This document shows positions 6,054-13,920 of a stretch of 13,920 nt of DNA, piece after piece. The notes under the pieces were generated by a model. That model did not search any database. It was given only the letters and a program-made list of their open reading frames with translations, and was not told the DNA's origin. The DNA comes from Gammaproteobacteria bacterium (GTDB taxonomy: Bacteria; Pseudomonadota; Gammaproteobacteria; Arenicellales; Arenicellaceae), in contig DNHK01000119.1 in NCBI GenBank assembly GCA_003485905.1, positions 1 to 13,920 on the forward strand, read 5' to 3'. Numbering within the stretch: position 1 is the stretch's first letter; every line of letters starts with the position of its first letter. The position numbers and the translations under genes are program-made.

Positions 6054-7124
6054 ATGAGCAATAATTCGCCAAGGCCAAATTCAGCATCTAGCGTAGCAAG
6101 ACCTTCCAATAGCTTATTGACTTTAGGTGCTTTCGTAGTGGTGCTTGCTGGAGTAAAGTCAGCCGAAAGTATTGTTAACCCGCTATTACTTGCTTTGTTT
6201 ATCGCAGCGATAAGTGCTCCCCTCTACACATGGCTGCTGAATAAGCGTTTACCGGTTGCTGGGGCTTTGCTATGCGTCATTATCGCCATTGTGTTTGTTG
6301 GCGGCTCAGTTACATCGTTAGTAAGTTCTTCATTAGATGGTTTTTCCGATTCTTTACCACAATACCAGGCGCGTTTGCAGACAATGTTTGCTGACCTGGT
6401 TGCGCAAGGGCAGGTTTATGGCTTACCAATTGAAGCGGAAGATTTGGCTCAAATTGCCGATCCGTCAGCGATTATGGGTTTTGTCGGTAACGCATTTAAT
6501 AGTTTATTTGCAGTACTGACTAATACCGTCTTTATATTATTGTTGGTTGCTTTTATCTTAATTGAGCTGTCCAGTGTCGAATCAAAATTAGCTTATGCCT
6601 CGGATACTCCCGCTGAGCACTTTGCGTACTTTAAGAAGGTTCTATTTACGATGAATCGCTATTTCGCCGTAAAGTCTTTGTTGAGTTTGGCAACGGCTGT
6701 TCCTATAACGCTTGTGCTGTTTTTGCTTGGAATTGATTATCCTTTACTTTGGGGGTTACTTGTTTTTCTCTTGAATTTTGTACCGAATATCGGTTCATTG
6801 ATTGCCGCAGTACCACCCATTTTGTTGGCACTAGTGGATTTGGGTTATGTATCAGCGTTGTGGGTATTGCTTACTTATTTAGTCGTCAATAATGTGGTTG
6901 GCAATATTATTGAGCCAAAAGTGCTAGGCCGTAGTCTTGGATTATCGACATTAGTAGTGTTTCTTTCTCTCGTCTTTTGGGGATGGTTGTTAGGCCCCGT
7001 CGGAATGTTCCTTTCCGTACCCATTACGGTCACTATTAAGATTGGTTTGGAGCGAAGTGAGGAAATGCGGTGGCTAGCAGTTTGGTTGGGTACAGCTAGA
7101 GATGACCACAAACTGCCCGGATAG
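6054..7124 (+). CDS. AI-2E family (PerM/YhhT-like) membrane transporter
   Basis: This polytopic inner-membrane protein of 356 residues has the usual AI-2E family plan: a pair of N-terminal helices (about residues 21-55), a third (about 67-90), a soluble stretch (SLPQYQARLQTMFADL), then a helix near 147-168 and several closely packed C-terminal helices. The conserved family segments LLNFVPNIGSLIAAVPP and NNVVGNIIEPKVLGRSLGLS are both present. Members have been linked to export of autoinducer-2 or to sodium/proton exchange; the substrate here is unknown. The 53-base gap from the Mrr-like gene and the lack of a terminator suggest co-transcription. ATG 6045 would add only MVL and overlaps the ribosome binding site region. 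It converges on the gcvR-like gene at 7187. Confidence 0.92.
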   Translation: MSNNSPRPNSASSVARPSNSLLTLGAFVVVLAGVKSAESIVNPLLLALFIAAISAPLYTWLLNKRLPVAGALLCVIIAIVFVGGSVTSLVSSSLDGFSDSLPQYQARLQTMFADLVAQGQVYGLPIEAEDLAQIADPSAIMGFVGNAFNSLFAVLTNTVFILLLVAFILIELSSVESKLAYASDTPAEHFAYFKKVLFTMNRYFAVKSLLSLATAVPITLVLFLLGIDYPLLWGLLVFLLNFVPNIGSLIAAVPPILLALVDLGYVSALWVLLTYLVVNNVVGNIIEPKVLGRSLGLSTLVVFLSLVFWGWLLGPVGMFLSVPITVTIKIGLERSEEMRWLAVWLGTARDDHKLPG

Positions 7125-7186
7125 TTTTCCAAATTGCTGTTTTAAAGGGTCCTTAGATTTCAAAATTATGCGCCCACCTGTTGTTG

Positions 7187-7699
7187 TTATGCCGCGCAAA
7201 TTTCGACCATTAGTTCAGCTGATAACGATTCTAGTCTAGCCTGTAATTCTGCGAAGTCTTCAGAGCCGGCTAATTCAATTTCCAGATTGGCGACGAACAA
7301 CAGTCCAGAGGACATCGGGCTGTTTTCGGTTCGGCTTTCAAATTTAACAACATTAACTTTGTTCGCAGCCAGCAATCCTGCTATCTCATCCACTATTCCT
7401 GGTCGGTCATTCCCGACGATGCTTACCGCAGCGTGTTCTAAGGATTGGGTTTTTGCAATTGTGGTATTGTCGACCCGCAACGTGAAGTTGTCAGCTGAAA
7501 GCTCGAGCAAACACTTCTTAAGACTAGTCGCGTTTTTATTGCTCGTGCTAACTAGCAATATACCTGCAAACTTTCCAGCCAACTTTGAAAAACTGCTGTC
7601 AAGCCAATTACCCTGATGTTCGAGGATAATTTTTGAAAGATCCCGAATGATACCCGGACGATCTTCGGCAGAGATCGTAATGACAAATTGTTGGCTCAT
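7187..7699 (-). CDS. gcvR: GcvR-like double ACT-domain protein
   Basis: This 170-residue cytoplasmic protein consists of two ACT domains. The first begins VITISAEDRPGIIRDLSKII (residues 6-25), the second SIVGNDRPGIVDEIAGLLAA (about 93-112). Each carries the DRPGI turn typical of amino-acid-binding ACT domains. E. coli GcvR (about 190 residues) has this layout; it binds GcvA and represses the glycine cleavage operon when glycine is low. No gcvA or gcvTHP gene is present here, so the glycine role is inferred from family likeness only. Its ATG overlaps the stop of the ABC ATPase gene by 4 bases (ATGA), which indicates coupled translation. It is the last gene of the probable tal operon. Confidence 0.82.
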   Translation of the reverse strand: MSQQFVITISAEDRPGIIRDLSKIILEHQGNWLDSSFSKLAGKFAGILLVSTSNKNATSLKKCLLELSADNFTLRVDNTTIAKTQSLEHAAVSIVGNDRPGIVDEIAGLLAANKVNVVKFESRTENSPMSSGLLFVANLEIELAGSEDFAELQARLESLSAELMVEICAA

Positions 7700-8505
7700 T
7701 GTGTTTGGTTTCGGGTCGAGGGAAATGCTTGATAAAATCCATTACGCTGTTCTATCTGTATAGGCGTATCAAATAACTGACTTAAACTATCATTGTTTAA
7801 TAGAGTGTCTTTTGTATCGTCTCTGATTAGTTGTCCTTCTTTTAGAAAAACCACTCTCTCTACTTCGGGTGGAATCTCATGAATATGATGGGTAACTAAT
7901 AGCAAGGTCTTGCCATTTTGCGCTAACTCCCTAATACGATCCAGATATTCGAATGTGGCGCGTAAATCCAGTCCACTCGTGGGTTCGTCTAAAATGTAGT
8001 GATCAGGCTCGTGAACAATCGCGCGGCCTAATAAGCAGAAGCGCTGTTGCCCAGTAGACATTTCGAAAAACCGGCGCTCGGAAAGGTGTTGAATTCCTAA
8101 TTGGTCTAGAACGCTATTAGCCTTTGCTGCTTGCTCAGCAGTAATCGTTTGGTGCTTCCATAGACCGATAGACCCGTGCAAACCAGAAATCACGATATCC
8201 AGCCCGGTAACGTGATGCAAATAATTGTTCTGCAAGTCTTGAGAAACCATTCCGATATGAGTTCGAATATCGCTTAGCAGTGGTCGGGTAGACCCCATAA
8301 TGCTAAGCATTGAGTCTTCTTCGACCACTGGGTATAGCTCTCTGGTTATAAGTTTGAGCAAGGTACTCTTACCGGCGCCGTTTGGGCCAAGTATGGCAGT
8401 GTGTTGGCCGTCTTTAACGCTAAGGTTTAATCGGTCAAACACCTTATAATCCGTTCGGTATACGGTCGTATTTTTTATGTGCAACCAAGGTAAGTCTTTA
8501 TTCAT
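7696..8505 (-). CDS. Soluble ABC ATPase (ModF/YlmA-like), no permease partner
   Basis: This is a single nucleotide-binding domain of 269 residues. Walker A is GPNGAGKST (40-48), the Q-loop is Q89, the signature is a variant MSTGQQ (149-154) in place of LSGGQ, Walker B is YILDEP (170-175) followed by the D-loop SGLD, and the H-loop is H206. There is no membrane segment and no permease gene nearby. The domain resembles the ModF/YlmA group of ATPases, which often lack an obvious transporter partner; its target cannot be named. It begins 33 bases after the transaldolase stop and overlaps the gcvR-like start by 4 bases, so it is the middle gene of a three-gene unit. There is no clear Shine-Dalgarno before its ATG. 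Confidence 0.88.
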   Translation of the reverse strand: MNKDLPWLHIKNTTVYRTDYKVFDRLNLSVKDGQHTAILGPNGAGKSTLLKLITRELYPVVEEDSMLSIMGSTRPLLSDIRTHIGMVSQDLQNNYLHHVTGLDIVISGLHGSIGLWKHQTITAEQAAKANSVLDQLGIQHLSERRFFEMSTGQQRFCLLGRAIVHEPDHYILDEPTSGLDLRATFEYLDRIRELAQNGKTLLLVTHHIHEIPPEVERVVFLKEGQLIRDDTKDTLLNNDSLSQLFDTPIQIEQRNGFYQAFPSTRNQTQ

Positions 8506-8538
8506 AATCTAGCTAGTGGTGTGAGAGTATTTTGCTCA

Positions 8539-9486
8539 TTAAACTATATGGTTCGCTACGACTTGTTCCAACTTGACCTGGTCAGCAGAAAACTTTCGAA
8601 TTCCATCAGCAAGTTTTTCGTGTGCCATGATGTCTTCGTTCATCGCCCAAAGAAATGCTTCGTGCCGGAATGAAGCTTTCGTTTCAGCGGTATGCGAGTC
8701 AACCCCCAATTTTTGCTCAAGCGTACCGTCATCAGCAGCAAGCTTTTCGAGCAATGACGGACTGATAGTCAAACGGTCACAGCCTGCGAGTTCTTCGATT
8801 TGTAGGGTATTTCGAAAGCTAGCGCCCATTACGACGGTCGAATAGTTGTGAGCTTTATAGTAACGGTAGATTCGACTAACGGAGATCACGCCTGGGTCGC
8901 TAGCTGGCGACTCAGGAACGTCGCCACGCGCTGCATGCCAGTCCAGTATGCGACCAACAAACGGAGAAATTAAAAATACACCGCTGTCAGCGCATGCTGA
9001 TGCTTGGGCAAAATTGAACAATAGGGTCAAGTTACAGTTTATACCCTGTTTTTCCAACTGCTCAGCAGCCTTGATGCCTTCCCATGTGGCGGCAATTTTG
9101 ATCAAAATACGGTCGCTAGAGACACCTACATTATCGTATTTTTCAATTATTCGCTGAGCCGTATAAATTGTCGCTTTAGTGTCAAACGATAAGCGGGCAT
9201 CGACTTCGGTAGAAACACGACCTGGAATTAGCTGTGTAATTTTTCTGCCAACCGCTACGGAAAAATCTTCACATGCGGTTACTATCGATTGCTGTGTATC
9301 GGACGTTTTCGCCGCCGAGCAAACAGTGCTCAATACGCTTTGCCAATCCGCCATACCCGCCGCTTGCAGTAGTAAAGACGGGTTGGTGGTCGCATCCTGT
9401 GGTTTATACTTTTCGATAGCTTGCAGGTCACCCGTATCGGCGACAACATTGGTCATAGATTTGAGTTGTTCTAATTTATTTGTCAT
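8539..9486 (-). CDS. tal: Transaldolase (TalB type)
   Basis: This cytoplasmic enzyme of the non-oxidative pentose phosphate pathway transfers a dihydroxyacetone unit from sedoheptulose 7-phosphate to glyceraldehyde 3-phosphate. At 315 residues it matches E. coli TalB (317). The catalytic lysine is K130 in [12 protein letters not shown]17 (VVADTGD) and E94 (STEVDARLS) sit at the TalB catalytic positions. The signature [11 protein letters not shown] (30-40) and the phosphate-binding region [11 protein letters not shown] are present. It is the first gene of a likely operon with the ABC ATPase and the gcvR-like gene. The ribosome binding site is weak. Confidence 0.96.
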   Translation of the reverse strand: MTNKLEQLKSMTNVVADTGDLQAIEKYKPQDATTNPSLLLQAAGMADWQSVLSTVCSAAKTSDTQQSIVTACEDFSVAVGRKITQLIPGRVSTEVDARLSFDTKATIYTAQRIIEKYDNVGVSSDRILIKIAATWEGIKAAEQLEKQGINCNLTLLFNFAQASACADSGVFLISPFVGRILDWHAARGDVPESPASDPGVISVSRIYRYYKAHNYSTVVMGASFRNTLQIEELAGCDRLTISPSLLEKLAADDGTLEQKLGVDSHTAETKASFRHEAFLWAMNEDIMAHEKLADGIRKFSADQVKLEQVVANHIV

Positions 9487-9934
9487 CGGATTTGCGTGGC
9501 CTGAATGAAATAGCTATCGTTTTATTTTTTTATAACCTTAACGGTAGATTTTTATTAAGAAGCTATTCTAGGTGGGACTGCTGCCGTATAAGGTGAATCT
9601 CGTCTACGAGAATTGTAAAGTGATCTATTGTGATTATAACTGAGCTTCTTTGTATGCTTGTAAGTTTTTGACTTCATGATTTCGGGCATCATATTAGCTT
9701 GAGCAACCATGAGAATTGTTTCTAACAGAATTAGGCCGCTACCGTCGGCAGTTTCTACTCCAGCGACAAACGAATGATGAGCGTATTCGGGATTTCTTCT
9801 TTTCGGTAAGCACTGATTGATTGAGATTGCACTTATCAGAGCGGGTGAGTACTTTTGCATATAAGTAAGTGTTTACATTTGAGCTACAATGCGAGAATAG
9901 GAATTAAATATTAGCTGGTAAGTTTTAGTCCGTC

Positions 9935-9964
9935 GGTCTTCACTTAAATTCGAGTGGTAAGACC
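9935..9964. repeat. Bulged stem-loop upstream of the dcd-like gene
   Basis: GGTCTT (9935-9940) pairs with AAGACC (9959-9964), and CACT (9941-9944) pairs with AGTG (9953-9956), leaving a 2-base bulge and an 8-base loop. There is no T-run. It lies about 125 bases before the dcd-like start and could be part of its leader RNA or of a small RNA. Confidence 0.3.
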
Positions 9965-10013
9965 TGTTAGGGAACATATACATTTTAAGTATCAGCTTAT
10001 TATTCATTGAGCC

Positions 10014-10031
10014 TGCTTTGGTAGCAAAGCA
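10014..10031. repeat. 7-bp hairpin with 4-base loop
   Basis: TGCTTTG (10014-10020) and CAAAGCA (10025-10031) are exact reverse complements around a GTAG loop. It lies about 55 bases before the dcd-like ATG, inside the likely 5' untranslated region. No T-run follows on the plus strand. Confidence 0.35.
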
Positions 10032-10087
10032 ACAAGTGAACGGTAAATTCACAGTATTCACAATTTCGGGAAAGTTGATTTGTACGT

Positions 10088-11206
10088 ATGTCGTTTTTAG
10101 ACCAATTAGATAATTCGATTGGCGGTGCGTTACCGTCACAGTTGGTAACCGAGCTGCTTGAGCAGGGCATTATCCACACGCCGGTACCGCTTGCTAAAAA
10201 TCAGGTGCAACCTGCCAGCATCGATTTACGATTAGGAGATGTAGCGTGGCGGGTGCGTGCTTCATTTTTGCCGGGTAAAGGCGCAACTGTTCAAGACTGC
10301 ATTGATCGGCTCGGTATGCACCGTATGGATTTGGGCGATGGCGCGATGTTGGAGCGCGATTGTGTCTATATTGTTCCGTTAATTGAATCTTTGAGCCTAC
10401 CCAAGAACCTACGAGCCACGGCTAATCCAAAAAGTTCCACTGGCCGGCTGGATGTTTTTACCCGATTAATTACCGATGGCGCGGTTGAGTTTGACCAAGT
10501 AGCGGATGGTTATGCCGGGCCACTTTATGCGGAGATTTCCCCACGAACGTTTAGTGTGCTTGTGCGAACCGGGTCGCGCTTATCGCAGCTAAGGATGCGT
10601 TGTGGGCAGCGGGAGTGGGGTGATGAATTGCACGTGAGCTTGTACAGATCACATAAGCTTGTTGATGTGCCGTTAAATGAACGTGATATACGCAACGGCG
10701 TACCCGTATCGGTCGACTTGGAAGGTAATGTTAGTGCAGGTTTGGTTGGCTATCGAGCCAAGCGACATGCCGGCCTAATTGATGTAGATAAAGTGGATTA
10801 TTATGATGTCGAAGAGTTTTGGGCACCAATGGAGAGTGGCCGTAGTCAGGGGTTAATTTTAGACCCAGGTGAGTTTTATATTTTGGTTTCTAAGGAATCT
10901 GTTCAGATTCCAACAGACTATGCTGCAGAGATGGTCGCCTACGATACTTTGGTCGGTGAATTTAGGGTACATTATGCTGGGTTTTTTGACCCCGGATTTG
11001 GAGTGGCGGACGCTGGAGGCGGCGGCTCACGGGCTGTTTTGGAGGTGCGCTCATTTGAAGTGCCGTTTTTAATTGAACACGGCCAACGTGTGGGTCGCTT
11101 GCGTTATGAGCCTATGGTTGAGTCTCCCGCGCTGGTGTATGGGCAAAGCTTAAATTCAAATTATCAGGCTCAAGGATTGAAACTAAGCAAGCACTTTAAG
11201 TCTTGA
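10088..11206 (+). CDS. dcd: Long dCTP deaminase with duplicated dUTPase-fold halves
   Basis: This 372-residue protein matches the long 2'-deoxycytidine 5'-triphosphate deaminase family, about twice the length of E. coli Dcd (193). The family converts dCTP to dUTP for thymidylate synthesis. Both halves show the dUTPase-like fold. The N-terminal half has QPASIDLRLG (41-50) and NPKSSTGRLDVF (113-124), the trimer-interface motif. The C-terminal half has LDPGEFYILVSKESVQIP (258-275), FFDPGFG (299-305), VLEVRSFEVPFLIEHGQ (317-333) and GRLRYEPM (336-343). E319 in AVLEVRS is the best candidate for the catalytic glutamate; E149 (YAEISP) is at the matching place in the first half. Which half is active cannot be told by eye. 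It stands alone: tal is divergent and cmoB converges with a 9-base gap. No strong Shine-Dalgarno precedes the ATG. Confidence 0.87.
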   Translation: MSFLDQLDNSIGGALPSQLVTELLEQGIIHTPVPLAKNQVQPASIDLRLGDVAWRVRASFLPGKGATVQDCIDRLGMHRMDLGDGAMLERDCVYIVPLIESLSLPKNLRATANPKSSTGRLDVFTRLITDGAVEFDQVADGYAGPLYAEISPRTFSVLVRTGSRLSQLRMRCGQREWGDELHVSLYRSHKLVDVPLNERDIRNGVPVSVDLEGNVSAGLVGYRAKRHAGLIDVDKVDYYDVEEFWAPMESGRSQGLILDPGEFYILVSKESVQIPTDYAAEMVAYDTLVGEFRVHYAGFFDPGFGVADAGGGGSRAVLEVRSFEVPFLIEHGQRVGRLRYEPMVESPALVYGQSLNSNYQAQGLKLSKHFKS

Positions 11207-11215
11207 GTCGCAGGG

Positions 11216-12202
11216 TCATGATTTATTGGCGATGACGATCGCGCGTTTGGGTCGCGGGTATCCTTCTAGAGTTTTTGTTGGGTCATTCGGATTAAGGAAA
11301 TTCTCTAAAGAATGAAATGTCATCCAGCTAGTACTGCGTTGTTCACTCATCGAGGTTTCATTGATATCAACGCATCGAATATTGATGAAATCTGCTTTGG
11401 CTAATTCTTCGATCAGTTTCGACACCGTGGGTATAAACCAAACATTGTTCATTTGGGCATAACGGGATGCAGGTACTAGCAGGCCATTTGGTGCTTCGTC
11501 CACGATTAAGGTTTCTAGTACCAGGGTGCCTTTGGCGACCATCGCATTGCGAAGTTCTGCCAAGTGGTTTTGTGGCGTGCGGCGATGGTAGATAACGCCC
11601 ATTGAGAACACCGTATCAAAATAGGCTAAGTCTTCAGGTAGATGCTCAGAGGCCAAAGGAAGAAAGTCGAATTGAGTTTCGCGGGCATATCGATTGATCG
11701 CGTGATGTTGAATCAAAAATTTTATCGATGGGTCTATCCCTAGTACATAATTTGCGCCGAAACCAAGCATGCGCCAACAGTGGTATCCGTTTCCACATCC
11801 AACATCTAATACGTTATGTCCGGTTATGTCCGGTAGGTGCTTGGCTAGCCGGTCCCATTTCCAATCAGAACGCCATTCGGAATCAATGTGCAACCCAAAT
11901 AGCTGGTATGGACCTTTGCGCCAAGGGTGAAGCTCCATAAGGGACGCTTTTAATTGAATCTTGAGCGCGGAAGAAATTTCTGTGGCTGCTCCTATCGAAA
12001 TTTTGCTGACGTCGTATGATTTGCGGTCGGTGGTTAGAGCGGGCAGCCTATCTAGAGCAGCTTGCCAGCGCGGTAGATCACCGTGACGTTCTGGACGAAT
12101 ATTATAGAGCGCCTGCTTAAGCAGTTGATCACGCCATTTAGAAAACTCTTGTCGGGCGATAAACTGATCAAAATGGTCTATTTTTATAGCGTCGCTGCGC
12201 AT
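11216..12202 (-). CDS. cmoB: tRNA U34 carboxymethyltransferase CmoB
   Basis: CmoB transfers the carboxymethyl group of carboxy-SAM to 5-hydroxyuridine at tRNA position 34, giving cmo5U. The 328 residues match E. coli CmoB (323). The SAM-binding motif is VLDVGCGNGYHCWRM (131-145). Residues equivalent to the E. coli carboxy-SAM and tRNA contacts are visible: K96 in WRKGP, W110 and K115 in SEWRSDWKWDR, Y205 in GVIYHRR and R320 in the C-terminal PKRAIVI. It follows cmoA by 13 bases, probably in one transcript. The stop is TGA, 9 bases from the convergent dcd-like stop, with no hairpin between. Confidence 0.96.
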   Translation of the reverse strand: MRSDAIKIDHFDQFIARQEFSKWRDQLLKQALYNIRPERHGDLPRWQAALDRLPALTTDRKSYDVSKISIGAATEISSALKIQLKASLMELHPWRKGPYQLFGLHIDSEWRSDWKWDRLAKHLPDITGHNVLDVGCGNGYHCWRMLGFGANYVLGIDPSIKFLIQHHAINRYARETQFDFLPLASEHLPEDLAYFDTVFSMGVIYHRRTPQNHLAELRNAMVAKGTLVLETLIVDEAPNGLLVPASRYAQMNNVWFIPTVSKLIEELAKADFINIRCVDINETSMSEQRSTSWMTFHSLENFLNPNDPTKTLEGYPRPKRAIVIANKS

Positions 12203-12215
12203 GATTTTCTAAGCG

Positions 12216-12941
12216 CTACTTTTTAGTCGCGAGCAGAGATACAAACGAAAACGCTTGGTACCAAGGCAGAACTTGGTCGAAGCCCGCTGTCCTGAGACGG
12301 GCAAGGTGATGGTCCATGGTTTCAGGGATCAAAACAGCTTCAAGCGCATCGCGTTTTTGGCTTATTTCCAGATCGCTGTAGCCTTGGTCGGATTTAAAGC
12401 CGTGATACAGCTTGGCGAGTAATTCTTGATGAGTGTCGCTTGAAGATAGGGTCTTTTCAGACACGATCAAAACGCCGCCAGGTACCAGTGAATCGAATAC
12501 TTTTTTTATTAGTTGATCCCGATCTTTCTTGGGCAGAAATTGTAGGGTCAGGTTTAAAACTACAACTGATGCGTTACGCAAATGTACATTTCTGATGTCA
12601 TCACAGATAAATTCGACGCGATCGAAATCTTTACTTAGCTCGCGGGCGCGGTTCAACATGTCTTCAGAAGTGTCGATACCGACAATGTTGCAATTGGGAA
12701 TGCTAATGCTTCCTTCGTGCATGGAGAGGGCGCACGCGCCCAGTGAACACCCGAGGTCATACAAGCTGGTATTTTTTTGCGCAAATTGGCGCGTGACTGT
12801 GCGGGTTAATGCGATCAACAGGCCATAGCCTGGGACGGATCGATTTACCATATCTTCGAAAACATCGACAACAGCCGCATCGAAGTTAAAGTCCGCTATC
12901 TCTTCGAGCGGATCCTGGAAGACAGTATCGGTTTTTCTCAC
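12216..12941 (-). CDS. cmoA: Carboxy-S-adenosyl-L-methionine synthase CmoA
   Basis: CmoA makes carboxy-SAM from SAM and prephenate and supplies it to CmoB. The 241 residues match E. coli CmoA (247). RSVPGYG (34-40), YDLGCSLGACALS (61-73), LNLTLQFL (129-136) and GYSDLEISQKR (187-197) are all conserved; R197 corresponds to E. coli Arg199, which contacts the carboxylate of carboxy-SAM. The start is GTG at 12939-12941: the N-terminus RKTDTVFQDPLEEIADFNFD aligns with the E. coli start, and no ATG lies upstream in frame before a stop. The ribosome binding site is weak. It is the first gene of the cmoAB pair. Confidence 0.96.
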   Translation of the reverse strand: MRKTDTVFQDPLEEIADFNFDAAVVDVFEDMVNRSVPGYGLLIALTRTVTRQFAQKNTSLYDLGCSLGACALSMHEGSISIPNCNIVGIDTSEDMLNRARELSKDFDRVEFICDDIRNVHLRNASVVVLNLTLQFLPKKDRDQLIKKVFDSLVPGGVLIVSEKTLSSSDTHQELLAKLYHGFKSDQGYSDLEISQKRDALEAVLIPETMDHHLARLRTAGFDQVLPWYQAFSFVSLLATKK

Positions 12942-13004
12942 GTTCGTACCATTTGCGTTATTTGTCAGCCTTGAAAATATCGCAAATTAAGCTTCAGTGC
13001 CTAG

Positions 13005-13038
13005 TGCTCAGTAGCCCACACTAATCGTGCACTGAGCA
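13005..13038. repeat. 8-bp inverted repeat upstream of cmoA
   Basis: TGCTCAGT (13005-13012) and ACTGAGCA (13031-13038) are exact reverse complements with an 18-base spacer. They lie in the 173-base gap between the MDR gene and cmoA, about 65 bases before the cmoA start. It could be an operator, or the end of the MDR transcript, though no clear T-run follows. I saw nothing else in the gap. Confidence 0.35.
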
Positions 13039-13114
13039 TATCTCTAATTGCTTTTAATACATCATGCGTTGCGATACAAATCAGATACGGCACGGATCAT
13101 GTAAAGTTAGTGGC

Positions 13115-13920
13115 TCAGGTGTGATCTAGGATAACTTTCATACGACTGTTATCCCGCTCTCCAAGCATAGTAATTGCCCGCTCGAGCTCATTAAACGGTA
13201 AAACGTGGCTCACCATTGGTTCAAGCTGAACATCACCTCGACTTACAAGGTCTATACAGGCAGGGAAGTCCTCTCGCTTTGCGGCTCGCGCATTAATGAC
13301 TAAAAGTTCTTTGTAATATAATTGATACAGTGAGAGCTGAAGTTCAGTGCTGGTATAGATACCAAATAATAATAGTTTCCCACCAATACGTGCCAGGTTA
13401 ATAGCTTCTTCCAAAACAGCCACTGCACCTACTGACTCTATCACTAGGTCTGCACCGACACCGTTGGTTAATTCGAGGACTTTCTTATCAACATCATCAT
13501 CAGGAGCGAATGTGAAATCGGCTCCTAGTTGCTCTGCAAGCTCGCGTCGCTGCGGGCTGCGGGTAATGCCAATTACAGGATAAGCTCCCCGGGCCTTCGC
13601 TAGTTGTACGTGCAGCAATCCACCAACCCCAAGACCAAGGACCACAACTGAATCACCAGGAAAAATATCCGATAGCCGCTGCGCATGTAAGCAGGTGGTC
13701 ATAACTTGAAGCAATGGTGCAGTATTACCACTTATATTATCGGGTAATGGGAAAATTGCATCGGCGGCTGTCTGCATATATTCGGTAAAACCGCCGTCAC
13801 GGTCTCTGCCATAAATTGCTCCGGTTGGACACAATTGTGTTTGCCCGCGTTGGCATTGATAACAGTGGCCGCAATAAACAACTGGGTCTATGATGACTCT
13901 AGATCCAATCTCGACCCCCT
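13115..13920 (-). CDS. Zinc-dependent medium-chain (MDR) alcohol dehydrogenase, 5' end beyond window
   Basis: The frame is open from the right edge (13920) to TGA at 13115, giving 268 codons. The visible N-terminal part begins GVEIGSRVIIDPVVYCGHCYQC, with a four-cysteine structural zinc site (C-GH-C-YQ-C, then C after seven residues) as in zinc alcohol, threonine and sorbitol dehydrogenases. The Rossmann motif VVVLGLGVGGLLHVQLAKARGA follows, then an acid/basic NAD(P) region and a typical C-terminal half (GADLVIESVG, ARIGGKLLLFG). The catalytic zinc ligands lie upstream of the window. The substrate cannot be told. The 173-base gap suggests it is separate from cmoAB. Confidence 0.9.
   Translation of the reverse strand, partial: GVEIGSRVIIDPVVYCGHCYQCQRGQTQLCPTGAIYGRDRDGGFTEYMQTAADAIFPLPDNISGNTAPLLQVMTTCLHAQRLSDIFPGDSVVVLGLGVGGLLHVQLAKARGAYPVIGITRSPQRRELAEQLGADFTFAPDDDVDKKVLELTNGVGADLVIESVGAVAVLEEAINLARIGGKLLLFGIYTSTELQLSLYQLYYKELLVINARAAKREDFPACIDLVSRGDVQLEPMVSHVLPFNELERAITMLGERDNSRMKVILDHT

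Larger units (their letters stand above)
9487..10087. other. About 600-bp intergenic region with small dyads, no convincing gene
   Basis: The region separates the divergent tal and dcd-like genes and is AT-rich. Two minus-strand ORFs (101 and 88 codons) were judged non-coding. It holds three small hairpins: TCTCG/CGAGA (9598-9611), a bulged stem GGTCTTCACT/AGTGGTAAGACC (9935-9964) and TGCTTTG/CAAAGCA (10014-10031). A -10-like TACAAT lies at 9885-9890 on the plus strand without a good -35. I do not recognise a riboswitch or tRNA; an unannotated small RNA is possible. Confidence 0.5.

Noticed and set aside
9555..9860. 101-codon minus-strand ORF in the tal/dcd gap
   Set aside because: The protein has no recognisable domain, has an odd composition for this genome and lacks a ribosome binding site. 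A short real gene cannot be fully excluded.
9873..10139. 88-codon minus-strand ORF
   Set aside because: It runs antisense into the start of the well-supported dcd-like gene, has no family likeness and no ribosome binding site.
11207..11215. Bidirectional terminator between dcd and cmoB
   Set aside because: Only 9 bases separate the two stop codons and no hairpin lies there.

Overview
The window looks like a chromosomal segment of a gammaproteobacterium with moderate to low GC content. The marker genes are the cmoA-cmoB pair (tRNA wobble uridine modification), a SlyD-type FKBP isomerase, a TalB-type transaldolase and a GcvR-like double-ACT protein. Codon usage looks uniform. No tRNA, rRNA, insertion sequence, integrase or CRISPR array was seen. 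TGA is an ordinary stop codon here, used by the dcd-like gene and by cmoB. The genus cannot be fixed from the sequence alone; a marine gammaproteobacterium is a guess.

Layout. (1) 1-1250, minus strand: a PqqD-like small protein followed 2 bases later by a PRMT-like methyltransferase that runs off the left edge. (2) 1592-2077, plus: slyD. (3) 2150-4153, minus: a Wzc/ExoP-type polysaccharide co-polymerase fused to a BY-kinase, with an in-frame TGA in its first membrane helix. (4) 4154-4692: an AT-rich divergent region with several dyads, including a perfect 24-bp palindrome. (5) 4693-7124, plus: a membrane-anchored acidic protein with a degenerate Mrr-like domain, then an AI-2E family permease. 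(6) 7187-9486, minus: transaldolase, a lone ABC ATPase and a GcvR-like ACT protein, apparently one operon. (7) 9487-10087: about 600 bases with no convincing gene. (8) 10088-11206, plus: a long, internally duplicated dCTP deaminase. (9) 11216-12941, minus: cmoA-cmoB. (10) 13115-13920, minus: a zinc-dependent MDR dehydrogenase running off the right edge.

How the genes work together. CmoA makes carboxy-S-adenosylmethionine and CmoB uses it to form cmo5U34 in tRNA. Transaldolase (pentose phosphate pathway), the ABC ATPase and the ACT protein are probably co-transcribed; the last two overlap by 4 bases. The Mrr-like membrane protein and the AI-2E permease are a likely two-gene unit. The PqqD/PRMT pair is the best candidate for an undescribed system: PqqD-fold proteins often present peptide substrates to modifying enzymes, and this PRMT-like enzyme lacks one of the two glutamates that canonical arginine methyltransferases need. 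Its substrate cannot be identified inside the window.
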